Shown here in pieces: positions 50,848 to 59,825 of a stretch of DNA of 64,000 nucleotides. The position numbers and the translations under genes are program-made. Under the pieces are notes generated by a model that did not search any database, was not told the DNA's origin, and worked only from the letters and a program-made list of their open reading frames with translations. The number at the start of each line of letters is the position of its first letter. The first letter of the stretch is position 1. The stretch is taken from the NCBI RefSeq assembly GCF_024273235.1, contig NZ_JANBVH010000008.1, forward strand, positions 1 through 64,000, written 5' to 3'. The DNA is from Sphingomonas faeni. GTDB taxonomy: Bacteria > Pseudomonadota > Alphaproteobacteria > Sphingomonadales > Sphingomonadaceae.

Positions 50848-51630
50848 ATGGACGCCACCACGCTGCCCCCGATCGAGGCCGTAGAGCCGATTTCCGAGCC
50901 GCCGGTGAGCAACGGGCTCCAGGTCGTCTCGATCGCCAAGTCCTACGACAAGCGCGTCGTGCTGACCGACGTGTCGGTGTCGGTCGGGCGCGGCGAAGTG
51001 GTCGGCCTGCTCGGGCCCAACGGCGCGGGCAAGACGACCTGCTTCTACTCGGTGATGGGGCTGGTGAAACCCGATTCAGGGAGGATCATGCTCGACGGCG
51101 AGGACATCACGAAGCTGCCGATGTACCGCCGCGCGATCCTCGGCCTCGGCTACCTGCCGCAGGAAACGTCGATCTTCCGCGGGCTGACGATCGAGAAGAA
51201 CATCCTCACCGTGCTGGAGCTGTCCGAGCCGGACAAGGCGGCGCGCCAGCGGAAGCTCGACACGCTGCTCGAGGAATTCGGGCTGACCCGGCTCCGCGCG
51301 GCGCCGGCGATGGCACTGTCGGGCGGCGAGCGGCGGCGTGCCGAGATCGCCCGCGCGCTGGCGGCGGATCCGTCGATCATGCTGCTCGACGAGCCGTTCG
51401 CGGGCATCGACCCGATCTCGATCGCCGACATCCGCGACCTGGTGAAGGACCTCAAGCGCCGCGACATCGGCGTACTGATCACCGACCACAATGTCCGCGA
51501 GACACTGGAGATCGTCGACCGCGCATACATCATCTACGACGGTCGCGTGCTGTTCTCGGGCTCGCCGGCGGAACTGGTCGCGGATGCCAACGTCCGGCGG
51601 TTGTATCTTGGCGAAGGCTTCTCGCTTTAG
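50848..51630 (+). CDS. lptB: LPS export ABC transporter ATP-binding protein LptB
   Basis: A 260-residue ABC ATPase powering lipid extraction in the LptB2FGC complex. Walker A GPNGAGKTT (about 56-64), signature ALSGGERRRAEIARAL, Walker B PSIMLLDEPFAGIDP and switch TDHNVRETLEI are clear. The DEPFAGIDP and LGYLPQETSIFRGL blocks are LptB hallmarks. The start at 50848 is chosen over an in-frame ATG six codons earlier; GAGGG lies ahead of it. Adjacent to rpoN, the common proteobacterial order. lptF/G are not in the window. Confidence 0.96.
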   Translation: MDATTLPPIEAVEPISEPPVSNGLQVVSIAKSYDKRVVLTDVSVSVGRGEVVGLLGPNGAGKTTCFYSVMGLVKPDSGRIMLDGEDITKLPMYRRAILGLGYLPQETSIFRGLTIEKNILTVLELSEPDKAARQRKLDTLLEEFGLTRLRAAPAMALSGGERRRAEIARALAADPSIMLLDEPFAGIDPISIADIRDLVKDLKRRDIGVLITDHNVRETLEIVDRAYIIYDGRVLFSGSPAELVADANVRRLYLGEGFSL

Positions 51631-51669
51631 GTTTATGGCGCCCTCCCCCGCCCACAGTCCCACTCCTCC

Positions 51670-51752
51670 CGTCACCCCAGCGAACGCTGGGATCTCCCGG
51701 TGAGAGCGCGCGCCCTAGCCGCGGGAGACCCCAGCTTTCGCTGGGGTGACGG
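51670..51752. repeat. Family C palindromic element
   Basis: Arms GTCACCCCAGCGAACGCTGGG and CCCCAGCTTTCGCTGGGGTGAC around GATCTCCCGGTGAGAGCGCG. Between lptB and rpoN; the two genes may still be co-transcribed. Confidence 0.92.
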
Positions 51753-51773
51753 TATCTGTTGGGGTAGCCTGGC

Positions 51774-53285
51774 ATGAGCCTCGCCCCTCGCCTGGACATC
51801 CGCCAGTCGCAATCGCTGGTGATGACCCCGCAGCTCCAGCAGGCGATCAAGCTGCTGGCGCTGTCGAACCTGGAGATCGAGGGGTTCATCGCCGAAGAAG
51901 TCGAGCGCAACCCGCTGCTGGAAGCGAGTGCCGCGGAGGATAGCCCCGATCTTTCAGGCACCCCCGACCGCGAACCCGCTCCCGAAGTCCGCGACGAACG
52001 CGTCGCCGCCGACGAACTCGTTTCCGGCACCGGCGCAGGCGATGAACCGACACTCGACGTCGACTACGCCACCGAAAGCCATCAGCAGGACAGCGTCGCC
52101 GACGGCGGCAGCGGGATGGACGGCGCGCTCTCGATGACCGGCGCGAGCACGGGCGGTGCGGGCGGCGAGGACGGCCCCGATCTCGACGCGTTCGCAGATA
52201 CCAGCCTCAGCCTCGCGGATCATCTGCTCGCGCAGGCCGGTCCCGCAATCCCCCGCGAGGACGCGTTCATCGCTGCGCACCTGATCGACCAGATCGACGA
52301 GGCGGGCTATCTCACCGTATCGCTGCTCGACATCGCCAACCGGCTCGGCGTCCCGCTGGTGCGGGTCGAGGGCGTACTGGCGACGATCCAGACCTTCGAC
52401 CCGACCGGAGTCGGTGCGCGCGATCTCGCCGAATGCCTGACGCTGCAGGCCAAGGAAGCCGACCGCTACGATCCGTGCATCGCGTTGTTGATCGCCAATC
52501 TCGACTTGCTCGCGCGTGGCGAGCTGGCCCGGCTGAAGCGGATTTGCGACGTCGACGACGAGGACATGGCCGACATGATCCGCGAACTGCGCGGCTATGA
52601 TCCGAAGCCCGGCTGTCGCTACGGCGGCGAACCCGCGCAGTCGGTGACGCCCGACCTGTTCGTGGCGCGGACTAAAGCAGGCTGGGCGATCGAGATCAAC
52701 GCGTCGACTTTGCCGCGCGTGCTGGTCAACCGCAGTTACTATACCGAGCTGTCGGGCGGGCAGCAGGACAAGGCGTCGAAGGCGTGGCTGAGCGATTGCC
52801 TCGCCAGCGCGAACTGGCTGGTGAAGGCCTTGGATCAACGCCAGCGGACGATCATCAAGGTCGCGACCGAGATCGTGAAGCAGCAGGAAGCGTTCTTCCT
52901 GAAAGGCGTCGCGCACTTGCGGCCGCTGACGCTGCGCCAGGTGGCGGACGCGATCGAGATGCACGAATCGACCGTCAGCCGCGTGACCAGCAACAAATAC
53001 GTCTCGTGCGCGCGCGGGCTTTACGAGCTGAAATACTTCTTCACGAGCGCGATCCAGTCGGCGGATGGCGGCGAGGCGGTGTCGGCACAGGCGGTGAAGT
53101 CCGCGATCCGCGCGCTGATCGACACCGAGGGCGCGAAGATCCTGTCGGACGACACGCTGGTCGAATTGCTGAACGCGAAGGGCTTCGACATCGCGCGCCG
53201 GACTGTGGCCAAATACCGCGAGGCGCTGGGGATCGGGAGTTCGGTGCAGCGCCGGCGCGCGAAGGCGCTGGAGGGGGTTCGGTAG
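51774..53285 (+). CDS. rpoN: RNA polymerase sigma-54 factor
   Basis: A 503-residue sigma-54: N-terminal Gln/Leu-rich activator-binding region (LVMTPQLQQAIKLLALSNLEI), an acidic linker (about 50-140), core-binding domain and the C-terminal DNA-binding part with the RpoN box ARRTVAKYREALGI (about 476-489) and a helix-turn-helix around HESTVSRVTSNKYVS. It directs polymerase to -24/-12 promoters with activator ATPases. The acidic, Gly/Ala-rich linker is longer than in E. coli. In many proteobacteria hpf and ptsN follow; here a repeat and a convergent peptidase gene follow instead. Confidence 0.96.
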   Translation: MSLAPRLDIRQSQSLVMTPQLQQAIKLLALSNLEIEGFIAEEVERNPLLEASAAEDSPDLSGTPDREPAPEVRDERVAADELVSGTGAGDEPTLDVDYATESHQQDSVADGGSGMDGALSMTGASTGGAGGEDGPDLDAFADTSLSLADHLLAQAGPAIPREDAFIAAHLIDQIDEAGYLTVSLLDIANRLGVPLVRVEGVLATIQTFDPTGVGARDLAECLTLQAKEADRYDPCIALLIANLDLLARGELARLKRICDVDDEDMADMIRELRGYDPKPGCRYGGEPAQSVTPDLFVARTKAGWAIEINASTLPRVLVNRSYYTELSGGQQDKASKAWLSDCLASANWLVKALDQRQRTIIKVATEIVKQQEAFFLKGVAHLRPLTLRQVADAIEMHESTVSRVTSNKYVSCARGLYELKYFFTSAIQSADGGEAVSAQAVKSAIRALIDTEGAKILSDDTLVELLNAKGFDIARRTVAKYREALGIGSSVQRRRAKALEGVR

Positions 53286-53301
53286 CTCGCTGCCCCTGCG
53301 G

Positions 53302-53426
53302 ATCCTCCCCCGCAAGGGGGAGGTGGCGCCGAAGGCGACGGAGGGGGAGGACACGACAACAGATGTTCCTCTTGCCTCCCCCTCCGTGTGGCGAGTGCCA
53401 GCCACCTCCCCCTGGCGGGGTAGGAT
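53302..53426. repeat. Family A palindromic element (copy 4)
   Basis: Arms CCTCCCCCGCAAGGGGGAGG and CCTCCCCCTGGCGGGGTAGG; interior CGCCGAAGGCGACGGAGG and CTCCGTGTGGCGAGTGCC, same orientation as 3051. Sits between converging rpoN and the S10 peptidase. Confidence 0.92.
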
Positions 53427-53435
53427 CGCGCTGGC

Positions 53436-55070
53436 TCAGTTCGGCACCTGCCCCTCCGCCCCCGACACACTCGCCCCACCCGGCGGCGTCGCGCTCCGTG
53501 CCTCGCCCACCGCCTGATCATACCAGGACGCCAGATCCGCCTTCATCTGGTGCAGCGCCTCCGGATTGAGATACGTCATGTGCCCCGCGGGATAGTAGCG
53601 AAACGCCAGATTCCGCTGCCGCGCGGGATCGAGCATCATGTGGTTCAGGTCGTTCTCGGTCCCGAAGAACGGCGTCGCCATGTCGTAATAGCCATTCATC
53701 GACAGCACATTGAGATACGGATTCTCGCGCATCGCCGCGGCCAGATCGACCGCGGTGTTCGGGTTGTTCTGCGGCTGGCCGCCACGACCCGGCGCATCGT
53801 GCTTCCAGTTCCACGTCCAGCCCGGCGCATCGCGCGCGCTCAGCCGGTAAGGCATCTCGGTCTTGTAGCCGAGCGTGTGCGTCACGTAATCGTTGAACGT
53901 GGCGATGAACGCGCCGGCGATCGCGGTGTCGGACGCGTCGGTCTCGGGCCGCTCGCCCGCCGCGTCGCTGTCGATGCCGGTATAGCGCGAATCGAACCGC
54001 CCGAGCGTCAGCCGCTGGTCGCGCAACAGCTCCTTCTGAAAGCGGGCGAGGTCGATGCGGAGGTTGGCGCGCTTGATGAAGTCGGGCGAGATCCCGATCA
54101 GCTGGCTCATCCGGGTAGCGACCGTGTCGCGCTCCGCATCCGAGATCGTCTGCCCCTTCGACAGCGCCGCCGCGTATGGCCCGGTGGCGAACGCCCGCGC
54201 CTCGGCGACGATCGTCGCGACGTCGGCGGGGCGGTTCTGCAGGCGGTTGTGGTACCACGCGCTCGCCGCATAGCTCGGCAGGTAATTGAGGTAGATCTCG
54301 TCGAGCCCCGGCTGGCGGTAGCCATAGTTCATGATCGACGACAGCAGCACGACGCCGTTCAGCGCCATCCCGCGATCCTGCAACTGATACGCCAGCGCAC
54401 CCGAGCGGGTGGTGCCGTAGCTCTCGCCGAACAGGAACTTCGGGCTGTTCCAGCGGCCATATTTGGTGGCGTAGCGCAGGATGCCCTTGGCGAACGCGTC
54501 GGCATCCTCGTCGACGCCGTAGAACGCCGACGGTTTGGTATCGCCGAGCGGCCGCGAATAACCGGTCCCGACCGCGTCGATGAACACCATGTCGGTCTTG
54601 TCGAGCAATGTGTCGGGGTTGGGCCCGAAATCATAGGGCGCAGGCTTGATGTATTCGGGGTTGGCGGTGCGCAGGCGGACCGGCGCGAACGAGCCCATGT
54701 GCAGCCAGAAACTGGGGCTGCCCGGCCCGCCATTGTAGAAGAACGTGACCGGGCGCTTGGTGCCGGGCTTCACCCCGTCGAGCGTGTAGCCGGTGTAGAA
54801 CAGGCTGGCGGTCGGCTTGCCCTCGGTATCGCGCAGCGTCAGCGTGCCGACGGTGGCGGTATAGCCGAGCGACTTGCCGCCGACCGTGACGCGGCCCTTC
54901 GTCTTGACCTCCTGCTCGGCGACCGGCGCGTTGGCGTAATCCGCCTCCGCCTCGGCCTTCATCCGCTCGGCGTTGGTCTCGGTCTTGTCCTTCTTCGGCG
55001 CGTCCTGCGCGATGGCGGTCGTCGAGAGTGCGAGCAGTATCAGAGCGGCGAAGTTGGTCGAACGGGCCAC
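53436..55070 (-). CDS. S10 family serine carboxypeptidase (secreted)
   Basis: A 544-residue secreted peptidase. A signal peptide (ends TTAIAQ) precedes a charged linker. The S10 triad is visible: FFYNGGPGSPSFWLHMG (oxyanion loop), GESYGTTRSG (Ser 217), NGYYDMATPF (Asp near 460) and YPAGHMTYL (His near 511). S10 enzymes remove C-terminal residues at acidic pH, and bacterial secreted forms are less common than eukaryotic ones. GTG 55070 is used with AAGGAT 6 bases upstream; a longer in-frame reading to 55883 would cross a repeat and the exonuclease gene and is rejected. Confidence 0.9.
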   Translation of the reverse strand: MARSTNFAALILLALSTTAIAQDAPKKDKTETNAERMKAEAEADYANAPVAEQEVKTKGRVTVGGKSLGYTATVGTLTLRDTEGKPTASLFYTGYTLDGVKPGTKRPVTFFYNGGPGSPSFWLHMGSFAPVRLRTANPEYIKPAPYDFGPNPDTLLDKTDMVFIDAVGTGYSRPLGDTKPSAFYGVDEDADAFAKGILRYATKYGRWNSPKFLFGESYGTTRSGALAYQLQDRGMALNGVVLLSSIMNYGYRQPGLDEIYLNYLPSYAASAWYHNRLQNRPADVATIVAEARAFATGPYAAALSKGQTISDAERDTVATRMSQLIGISPDFIKRANLRIDLARFQKELLRDQRLTLGRFDSRYTGIDSDAAGERPETDASDTAIAGAFIATFNDYVTHTLGYKTEMPYRLSARDAPGWTWNWKHDAPGRGGQPQNNPNTAVDLAAAMRENPYLNVLSMNGYYDMATPFFGTENDLNHMMLDPARQRNLAFRYYPAGHMTYLNPEALHQMKADLASWYDQAVGEARSATPPGGASVSGAEGQVPN

Positions 55071-55140
55071 GGAATATCCTTGCGACAGGGGCAATGTCCT
55101 ATCCTGCCGTGTCGCGAGAGAAGCGCAAGCCTCCAGGTAA

Positions 55141-55262
55141 ATCCTCCCCCGCCAGGGGGAGGTGGCTGGCGCTTGCCAGACGGAGGGGGAGGTAAGCGCA
55201 ACCGCCGTTTCGTGTCCTCCCCCTCCGTCGCTCCGCGCCACCTCCCCCTGGCGGGGGAGGAT
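55141..55262. repeat. Family A palindromic element (copy 5, inverted)
   Basis: Arms CCTCCCCCGCCAGGGGGAGG and CCTCCCCCTGGCGGGGGAGG; interior GGCTGGCGCTTGCCAGACGG on the left, CCGTCGCTCCGCGCC on the right: the opposite orientation to 3051, like 17375. Between two minus-strand genes. Confidence 0.92.
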
Positions 55263-55270
55263 TCGAGGAC

Positions 55271-56281
55271 CTAGTCGTCCTCGTCCTCGAAGCCGACCAG
55301 CGCCAGCGCGCGCGCCTTGATCTGGCGGGTCATGCACCAGTGGACCAGCGCGTCCTCGCGGCCGTGCGTCACCCAGACTTCCTGCGGGGCGATCTCGGTC
55401 AGCGTGGTGGTGAGTTCGTCCCAGTCGGCGTGGTCGCTGAGGATCAACGGGAGTTCGACGTTCTTCTGGCGCGCGCGGCCGCGCACGCGCATCCAGCCGC
55501 TCGCCATCGCGGTGATCGGGTCGGGCAGCCGCCGCGACCAGCGATCGTTGAGCGCCCCCGGCGGGCACATCACGACATGCCCCGCCATGTCCGCCTTCTT
55601 GGCATCCGCGACCGGCAGGAGTTCGCCGAGCCGCACGCCATGCTCGGCATACAGGTCGCAGAGCTTTTGCAGCGCGCCGTGGATGTAGACCGGGGCCGCA
55701 TGCCCGCGCTCGCGCAGTTCCGCGATCACGCGCTGCGCCTTGCCGAGCGCATAGGCGCCGACGACGACGCAGCGATCGGGGTTGGCGTGCAAGGCCGCGA
55801 TCAGCTTGTCGATCTCGTCGCCGGTGTCGGGGTGGCGGAAGACCGGCAGGCCGAAGGTCGCTTCGGTGATGAAGACGTCGCATTTGACGGGTTCGAACGG
55901 CGTGCAGGTCGGGTCCGCGCGGCGTTTATAGTCGCCCGAGACGACGATCCGCTCGCCGCGATAGTCGAGCACGATCTGTGCGGAGCCGAGCACGTGGCCG
56001 GCGGGAACGAAGCCGATGTCAACCCCATCGTCAGCGGGCCCCATACGGATCGTCTCGCCGTAGGCGACCGGGTTGCCGGCTTGCGGACCATAGCGCGCGT
56101 CCATAATCGCGAGTGTTTCGGGCGTGGCCCAGACCGCTGCGTGGCCACCGCGCGCGTGATCGGCGTGGCCGTGCGTGACGAGCGCCTTCGCGGTCGGGAT
56201 CGAGGGGTCGATCCACGCGTCGATCGGCTTGACGAGGATGCCGTGCGGATGCGGTTCGAGCCAGTCGCCGAGTTTTGCCAT
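55271..56281 (-). CDS. MBL-fold exonuclease of the Lhr/Lig repair gene set
   Basis: A 336-residue metallo-beta-lactamase-fold nuclease. The metal signature is HGHADHARGG (His 37, 39; Asp 41; His 42), with later VPAGHVLGSAQIVLDYRGERIVVSGDYK and LILSDHADWDEL, plus ITEATFGLPVF and VVVGAYALGKAQRVI typical of the beta-CASP-like exonuclease (Exo) paired with Lhr-Core and the ATP ligase. The start at 56281 is taken because an earlier in-frame start translates the family A repeat. It is divergent from the helicase with one exported ORF between; the ligase partner is about 10 kb upstream. Confidence 0.9.
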   Translation of the reverse strand: MAKLGDWLEPHPHGILVKPIDAWIDPSIPTAKALVTHGHADHARGGHAAVWATPETLAIMDARYGPQAGNPVAYGETIRMGPADDGVDIGFVPAGHVLGSAQIVLDYRGERIVVSGDYKRRADPTCTPFEPVKCDVFITEATFGLPVFRHPDTGDEIDKLIAALHANPDRCVVVGAYALGKAQRVIAELRERGHAAPVYIHGALQKLCDLYAEHGVRLGELLPVADAKKADMAGHVVMCPPGALNDRWSRRLPDPITAMASGWMRVRGRARQKNVELPLILSDHADWDELTTTLTEIAPQEVWVTHGREDALVHWCMTRQIKARALALVGFEDEDD

Positions 56282-56681
56282 GCGGGGGTAACGCGTGACG
56301 CGGGGGTGCGGTGCCGTTGGCGGCGTGCGCGTGTGCCGTGACCCATGGTCCCCGTCATGCCGGACTGGTTCCGGCATCCACGCCTCCGCACGATCGAGAG
56401 CGGTGAGGTCGCGGAACGGTGGGCCCCGGAACGGGTCCGGGGTGACGGAGTGTTGGTGGGGTCTGTCATTCCCCTGTTCGGGACGAGCCGGAGTCGACGT
56501 CGCGGCGCGCGTTGGCGGCGACCGATCGATCCTCCCCCGCCAGGGGGAGGTGGCACCGCAGGTGACGGAGGGGGAGGACACGGAACATCGGTTGTCCCTT
56601 ACCTCCCCCTCCGTCTGGCAAGCGCCAGCCACCTCCCCCTGGCGAGGGAGGATCGCAAGTCATTACACTAAAGGCCTTACA
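56282..56681. repeat. Gene-free 400-base region with family A element (copy 6)
   Basis: A family A element lies at 56529-56653 (interior CACCGCAGGTGACGGAGG / CTCCGTCTGGCAAGCGCC, same orientation as 3051). The rest (56282-56528) contains only GC-rich sequence with a small inverted pair CCCCGGAACGGGTCCGGGG; no ORF. Confidence 0.85.
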
Positions 56682-57287
56682 CTAGCGCCGCCCGCCGACC
56701 TTGATCGTCGCCAGAATCTCGTCCATCCGCGCCGCCGCGACCGCCTGGGGCGGCGCAAGCCGGCCTGCCGGTGCCGCCGCCTTCACCGCATAGGTGATCC
56801 GGTCGATCGCATAGCAGGCGCCGTTGATGACGCTGCGGAAGTTGGTCGCGTTCACCTGCTGGCTCATGCCCGCGTCGCCGTTGGTGTAGACCGTCCAGCG
56901 GTGGCCGCCGAGCATCCGGTTGGGAAGCCGCTTGGCATGGCCGGCAACCAGCCCCTCGGTACCGCATTTGGCGACCACGCCCGCGCTCCGGCTGAAGCCG
57001 ACCTGGATCATCTCGGTCACCTGCCCCTGGCCGTCGGTCGGTTTGGCGACCTGCCAGAAGCGGACGATGCCGACGCCGCGGCCGACCGGGGCGCCGTCCC
57101 ACATCTGGCGCCAGCCGCTGTTCAGCAGCGCGCGGCCGGCGAAGTTGCGCGTCGGCATGAGGCTGGACGGATGCGAAAGGCGGACCATTCCGCCGCCGCC
57201 GACGAACGACTTGCTGGCGGCAGTGGCATTGGCGAACGGCAGGAGTGCGAGCAACGGTAGCGGCAGGAGATAACGAAAAAGCGACAC
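56682..57287 (-). CDS. Exported hypothetical protein
   Basis: A 201-residue protein with a signal peptide (SLFRYLLPLPLLALLPFANATA). The mature part is a soluble fold of mixed strands and helices with two Cys (one in AKCGTEGLV, one in GACYAIDRIT), which may form a disulfide. Not recognised. I start at GTG 57287 since this opens the signal peptide; a longer in-frame start at 57695 would overlap the helicase. Lies between the exonuclease (same strand) and the divergent helicase, so a role with the DNA-repair genes is only positional inference. Confidence 0.72.
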   Translation of the reverse strand: MSLFRYLLPLPLLALLPFANATAASKSFVGGGGMVRLSHPSSLMPTRNFAGRALLNSGWRQMWDGAPVGRGVGIVRFWQVAKPTDGQGQVTEMIQVGFSRSAGVVAKCGTEGLVAGHAKRLPNRMLGGHRWTVYTNGDAGMSQQVNATNFRSVINGACYAIDRITYAVKAAAPAGRLAPPQAVAAARMDEILATIKVGGRR

Positions 57288-57370
57288 CGATCGTCTTTCA
57301 CAACAGAGCTTTAGCCAAAGTGGCGGTCGTTGCGCGCGCGGTCCATGGCGGTGCGGCGCGCTGCCCCCAT

Positions 57371-59803
57371 ATGACGACGATGCGTGAACAGGCCGTGAGC
57401 GACCTTCCCCTTCCCTTGGAAAACTGGTTCGCATCGCGGGGTTGGCGACCGCGGCGGCATCAGCGCGAGATGCTGGCGGAAGGGCGCGCGGGGCATCATG
57501 CCTTGCTCGTGGCTGCGACCGGCGCGGGGAAGACGCTCGCCGGGTTCCTGCCGACGCTGGCCGAGCTGATCGAGGCACCGACGACGGGTCTCCACACGCT
57601 CTACGTCTCGCCACTGAAGGCGCTCGCGGTCGACGTGCAGCGCAATCTGCTGACGCCGATCGACGAGATGGGCGTCGATATTCGCGTCGAGACACGCACC
57701 GGCGACACGCCGTCGGATCGCAAGGCGCGGCAGCGGATCAAGCCGCCGCAGATCCTGCTGACCACGCCCGAATCGCTGTCGCTACTGCTCAGCTATCCGG
57801 ACAGCATCACGATGTTCGAGACCCTCCGGACAATCGTCGTCGACGAGGTCCACGCGTTCGCTACCGGCAAGCGCGGCGACCTGCTCTCGCTCTGCATGGC
57901 GCGGTTGCAGACGATCTCGCCGGGGATGCGCCGCGTCGCGCTGTCGGCGACGGTCGCGGATGCGGACGGCTATCGCGCGTGGCTCGCCCCCGATGGCGAT
58001 ATCGACCAAGTCGCAATGGTCCGCGGCGAGCCCGGCGCAGACCCGAACATCGCGATCCTGCTGCCCGAGGGCCGCGTGCCGTGGTCGGGACATTCGGGCC
58101 GCTATGCCGCCGCGCAGGTGATGGCCGAGATCGAGGCACACGAGACCTCGATCGTGTTCTGCAACACGCGCAGCCTCGCCGAACTCATCTTCCAGGATCT
58201 GTGGAAGGTGAACGCGAACAACCTCCCGATCGGCGTCCATCACGGCAGCCTCGCGAAAGAGGCGCGGCGGAAGGTCGAGAACGCGATGGCCGAGGGGAAA
58301 CTGCGCGCGCTGGTCGCGACGTCGAGCCTCGATCTCGGCGTCGACTGGGGCAATGTCGATTGCGTGATCCAGATGGGCGCGCCGAAGGGATCGTCGCGGC
58401 TGTTGCAGCGGATCGGTCGCGCCAACCACCGGCTCGACGAATCGTCACAGGCGATCGTCGTGCCGGGCAACCGGTTCGAATATCTCGAGGCGCGCGCGGC
58501 GCTCGACGCGGTCGAGGCGGGCGAACTCGATGCGGATATCTTCCGCGTCGGGGCGCTCGACGTGCTGGCGCAGCATGTGATGGCGTGCGCGTGCGCGGCG
58601 CCGTTTCGCGAGGCCGATCTGCTCGACGAGATCCGCTCCGCGTTGCCGTACTCCGCACTGCCGACGGAGACCTTCGAGCGCGTGCTGCACTTCATCAGCG
58701 ACGGGGGGTATTCGCTGAAGGCATACGACCGGTTCAAGCGGCTGACCAAGGATGCGGACGGGACGTGGCGCGTCAGCCATCCCAAATTCATCGGCCAGCA
58801 CCGGCTGAACGCGGGGATCATCGTCGAGGCAACGATGCTCAACGTGCGGTTCGGCAATGGCCGCGTGCTGGGCCGCGTCGAGGAGGCGTTCGCGGCGCAG
58901 TTGAGCCACGGCGACACGTTCTTCTTTTCAGGGATCAGCCTCGAAGTGATGAAGATCGATCTCGAGGATCTGGTGGTCCGCGCGACCTCGAAGCCCGCGC
59001 GGATCCCGACGTACGGGGGCAGCCGGATGCCGCTGTCGACCAACCTCGCCGACCGCGTCCGCGGGTTCCTCGCGCATCCCGGTGACTGGGCGCGCTTCCC
59101 CGACGACGTCCGCGAATGGCTGGAGATGCAGGCGTATCGATCGGTGATGCCCGAACCCGGCCAGCTGCTGGTAGAGACCTTCCCGCGCGAGGGGCGGCAT
59201 TACATGGTCGCGTATAGTTTCGAGGGGTGGAACGCGCACCAGTCGCTGGGCATGCTGATCACCCGGCGGATGGAGACGCAGGGGCTGAAACCGCTCGGCT
59301 TCGTCGCCAATGATTATGCGCTGGCGGTGTACGGGCTGGAGAAGATCACCGATCCGGCGTCGCTGTTCTCGGCGGATATCCTCGAACACGAGTTCGTCGA
59401 ATGGGTGCAGCAATCGCACCTGTTGAAGCGCGCCTTCCGCGAGGTCGCCGTGATCGGCGGGCTGGTCGAGCGCCAGCATCCGGGCAAGCGCAAGACCGGC
59501 AAGCAGGTGACGTTCTCGACCGACCTGATCTACGACGTGCTGCGCAAGTACGAGCCCACGCATCTGCTGCTGGAGGCGGCCTGGGCGGATGCGCGGGCGC
59601 GGATGACCGATGTCGGGCGGCTGGCGTCGCTGCTCGATCGCGCGGCGGCGACGATGGTGCATGTCGATCTGGAGCGGGTCACGCCGCTGGCGGTACCGGT
59701 GCTGACGCTGATCGGGCGGGAGAAGGTGGCCACGAACAGTTCGGACGATGCGCTGCTGATCGAGGCGGATGCGATGATCGCGGATGCGATGCGGCCGGAT
59801 TGA
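57371..59803 (+). CDS. Lhr-Core DEXH helicase (ligase-associated type)
   Basis: An 810-residue superfamily 2 helicase of the Lhr-Core type. Walker A ATGAGKT (49-55), DEVH box (158-161, VVDEVHAF), SATVAD, VFCNTRSLAELIF, ATSSLDLGVDWGNVD and QRIGRANHR are the RecA motifs. The C-terminal half has the winged-helix and Lhr-C domains and ends without the extra domain of the 1500-residue full Lhr. Mycobacterial Lhr and Pseudomonas Lhr-Core unwind 3' RNA:DNA hybrids. ATG 57371 is preferred over longer in-frame starts. Partner of the exonuclease at 55271 and the ligase at 43800. Confidence 0.93.
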   Translation: MTTMREQAVSDLPLPLENWFASRGWRPRRHQREMLAEGRAGHHALLVAATGAGKTLAGFLPTLAELIEAPTTGLHTLYVSPLKALAVDVQRNLLTPIDEMGVDIRVETRTGDTPSDRKARQRIKPPQILLTTPESLSLLLSYPDSITMFETLRTIVVDEVHAFATGKRGDLLSLCMARLQTISPGMRRVALSATVADADGYRAWLAPDGDIDQVAMVRGEPGADPNIAILLPEGRVPWSGHSGRYAAAQVMAEIEAHETSIVFCNTRSLAELIFQDLWKVNANNLPIGVHHGSLAKEARRKVENAMAEGKLRALVATSSLDLGVDWGNVDCVIQMGAPKGSSRLLQRIGRANHRLDESSQAIVVPGNRFEYLEARAALDAVEAGELDADIFRVGALDVLAQHVMACACAAPFREADLLDEIRSALPYSALPTETFERVLHFISDGGYSLKAYDRFKRLTKDADGTWRVSHPKFIGQHRLNAGIIVEATMLNVRFGNGRVLGRVEEAFAAQLSHGDTFFFSGISLEVMKIDLEDLVVRATSKPARIPTYGGSRMPLSTNLADRVRGFLAHPGDWARFPDDVREWLEMQAYRSVMPEPGQLLVETFPREGRHYMVAYSFEGWNAHQSLGMLITRRMETQGLKPLGFVANDYALAVYGLEKITDPASLFSADILEHEFVEWVQQSHLLKRAFREVAVIGGLVERQHPGKRKTGKQVTFSTDLIYDVLRKYEPTHLLLEAAWADARARMTDVGRLASLLDRAAATMVHVDLERVTPLAVPVLTLIGREKVATNSSDDALLIEADAMIADAMRPD

Positions 59804-59825
59804 GAGGTGCCTCTGACAAGATTGC

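Noticed and set aside
53436..55883. S10 peptidase fused to an upstream 270-residue segment
   Set aside because: The upstream part reads through a family A repeat and out of frame into the exonuclease gene; the signal peptide marks the true start at 55070.
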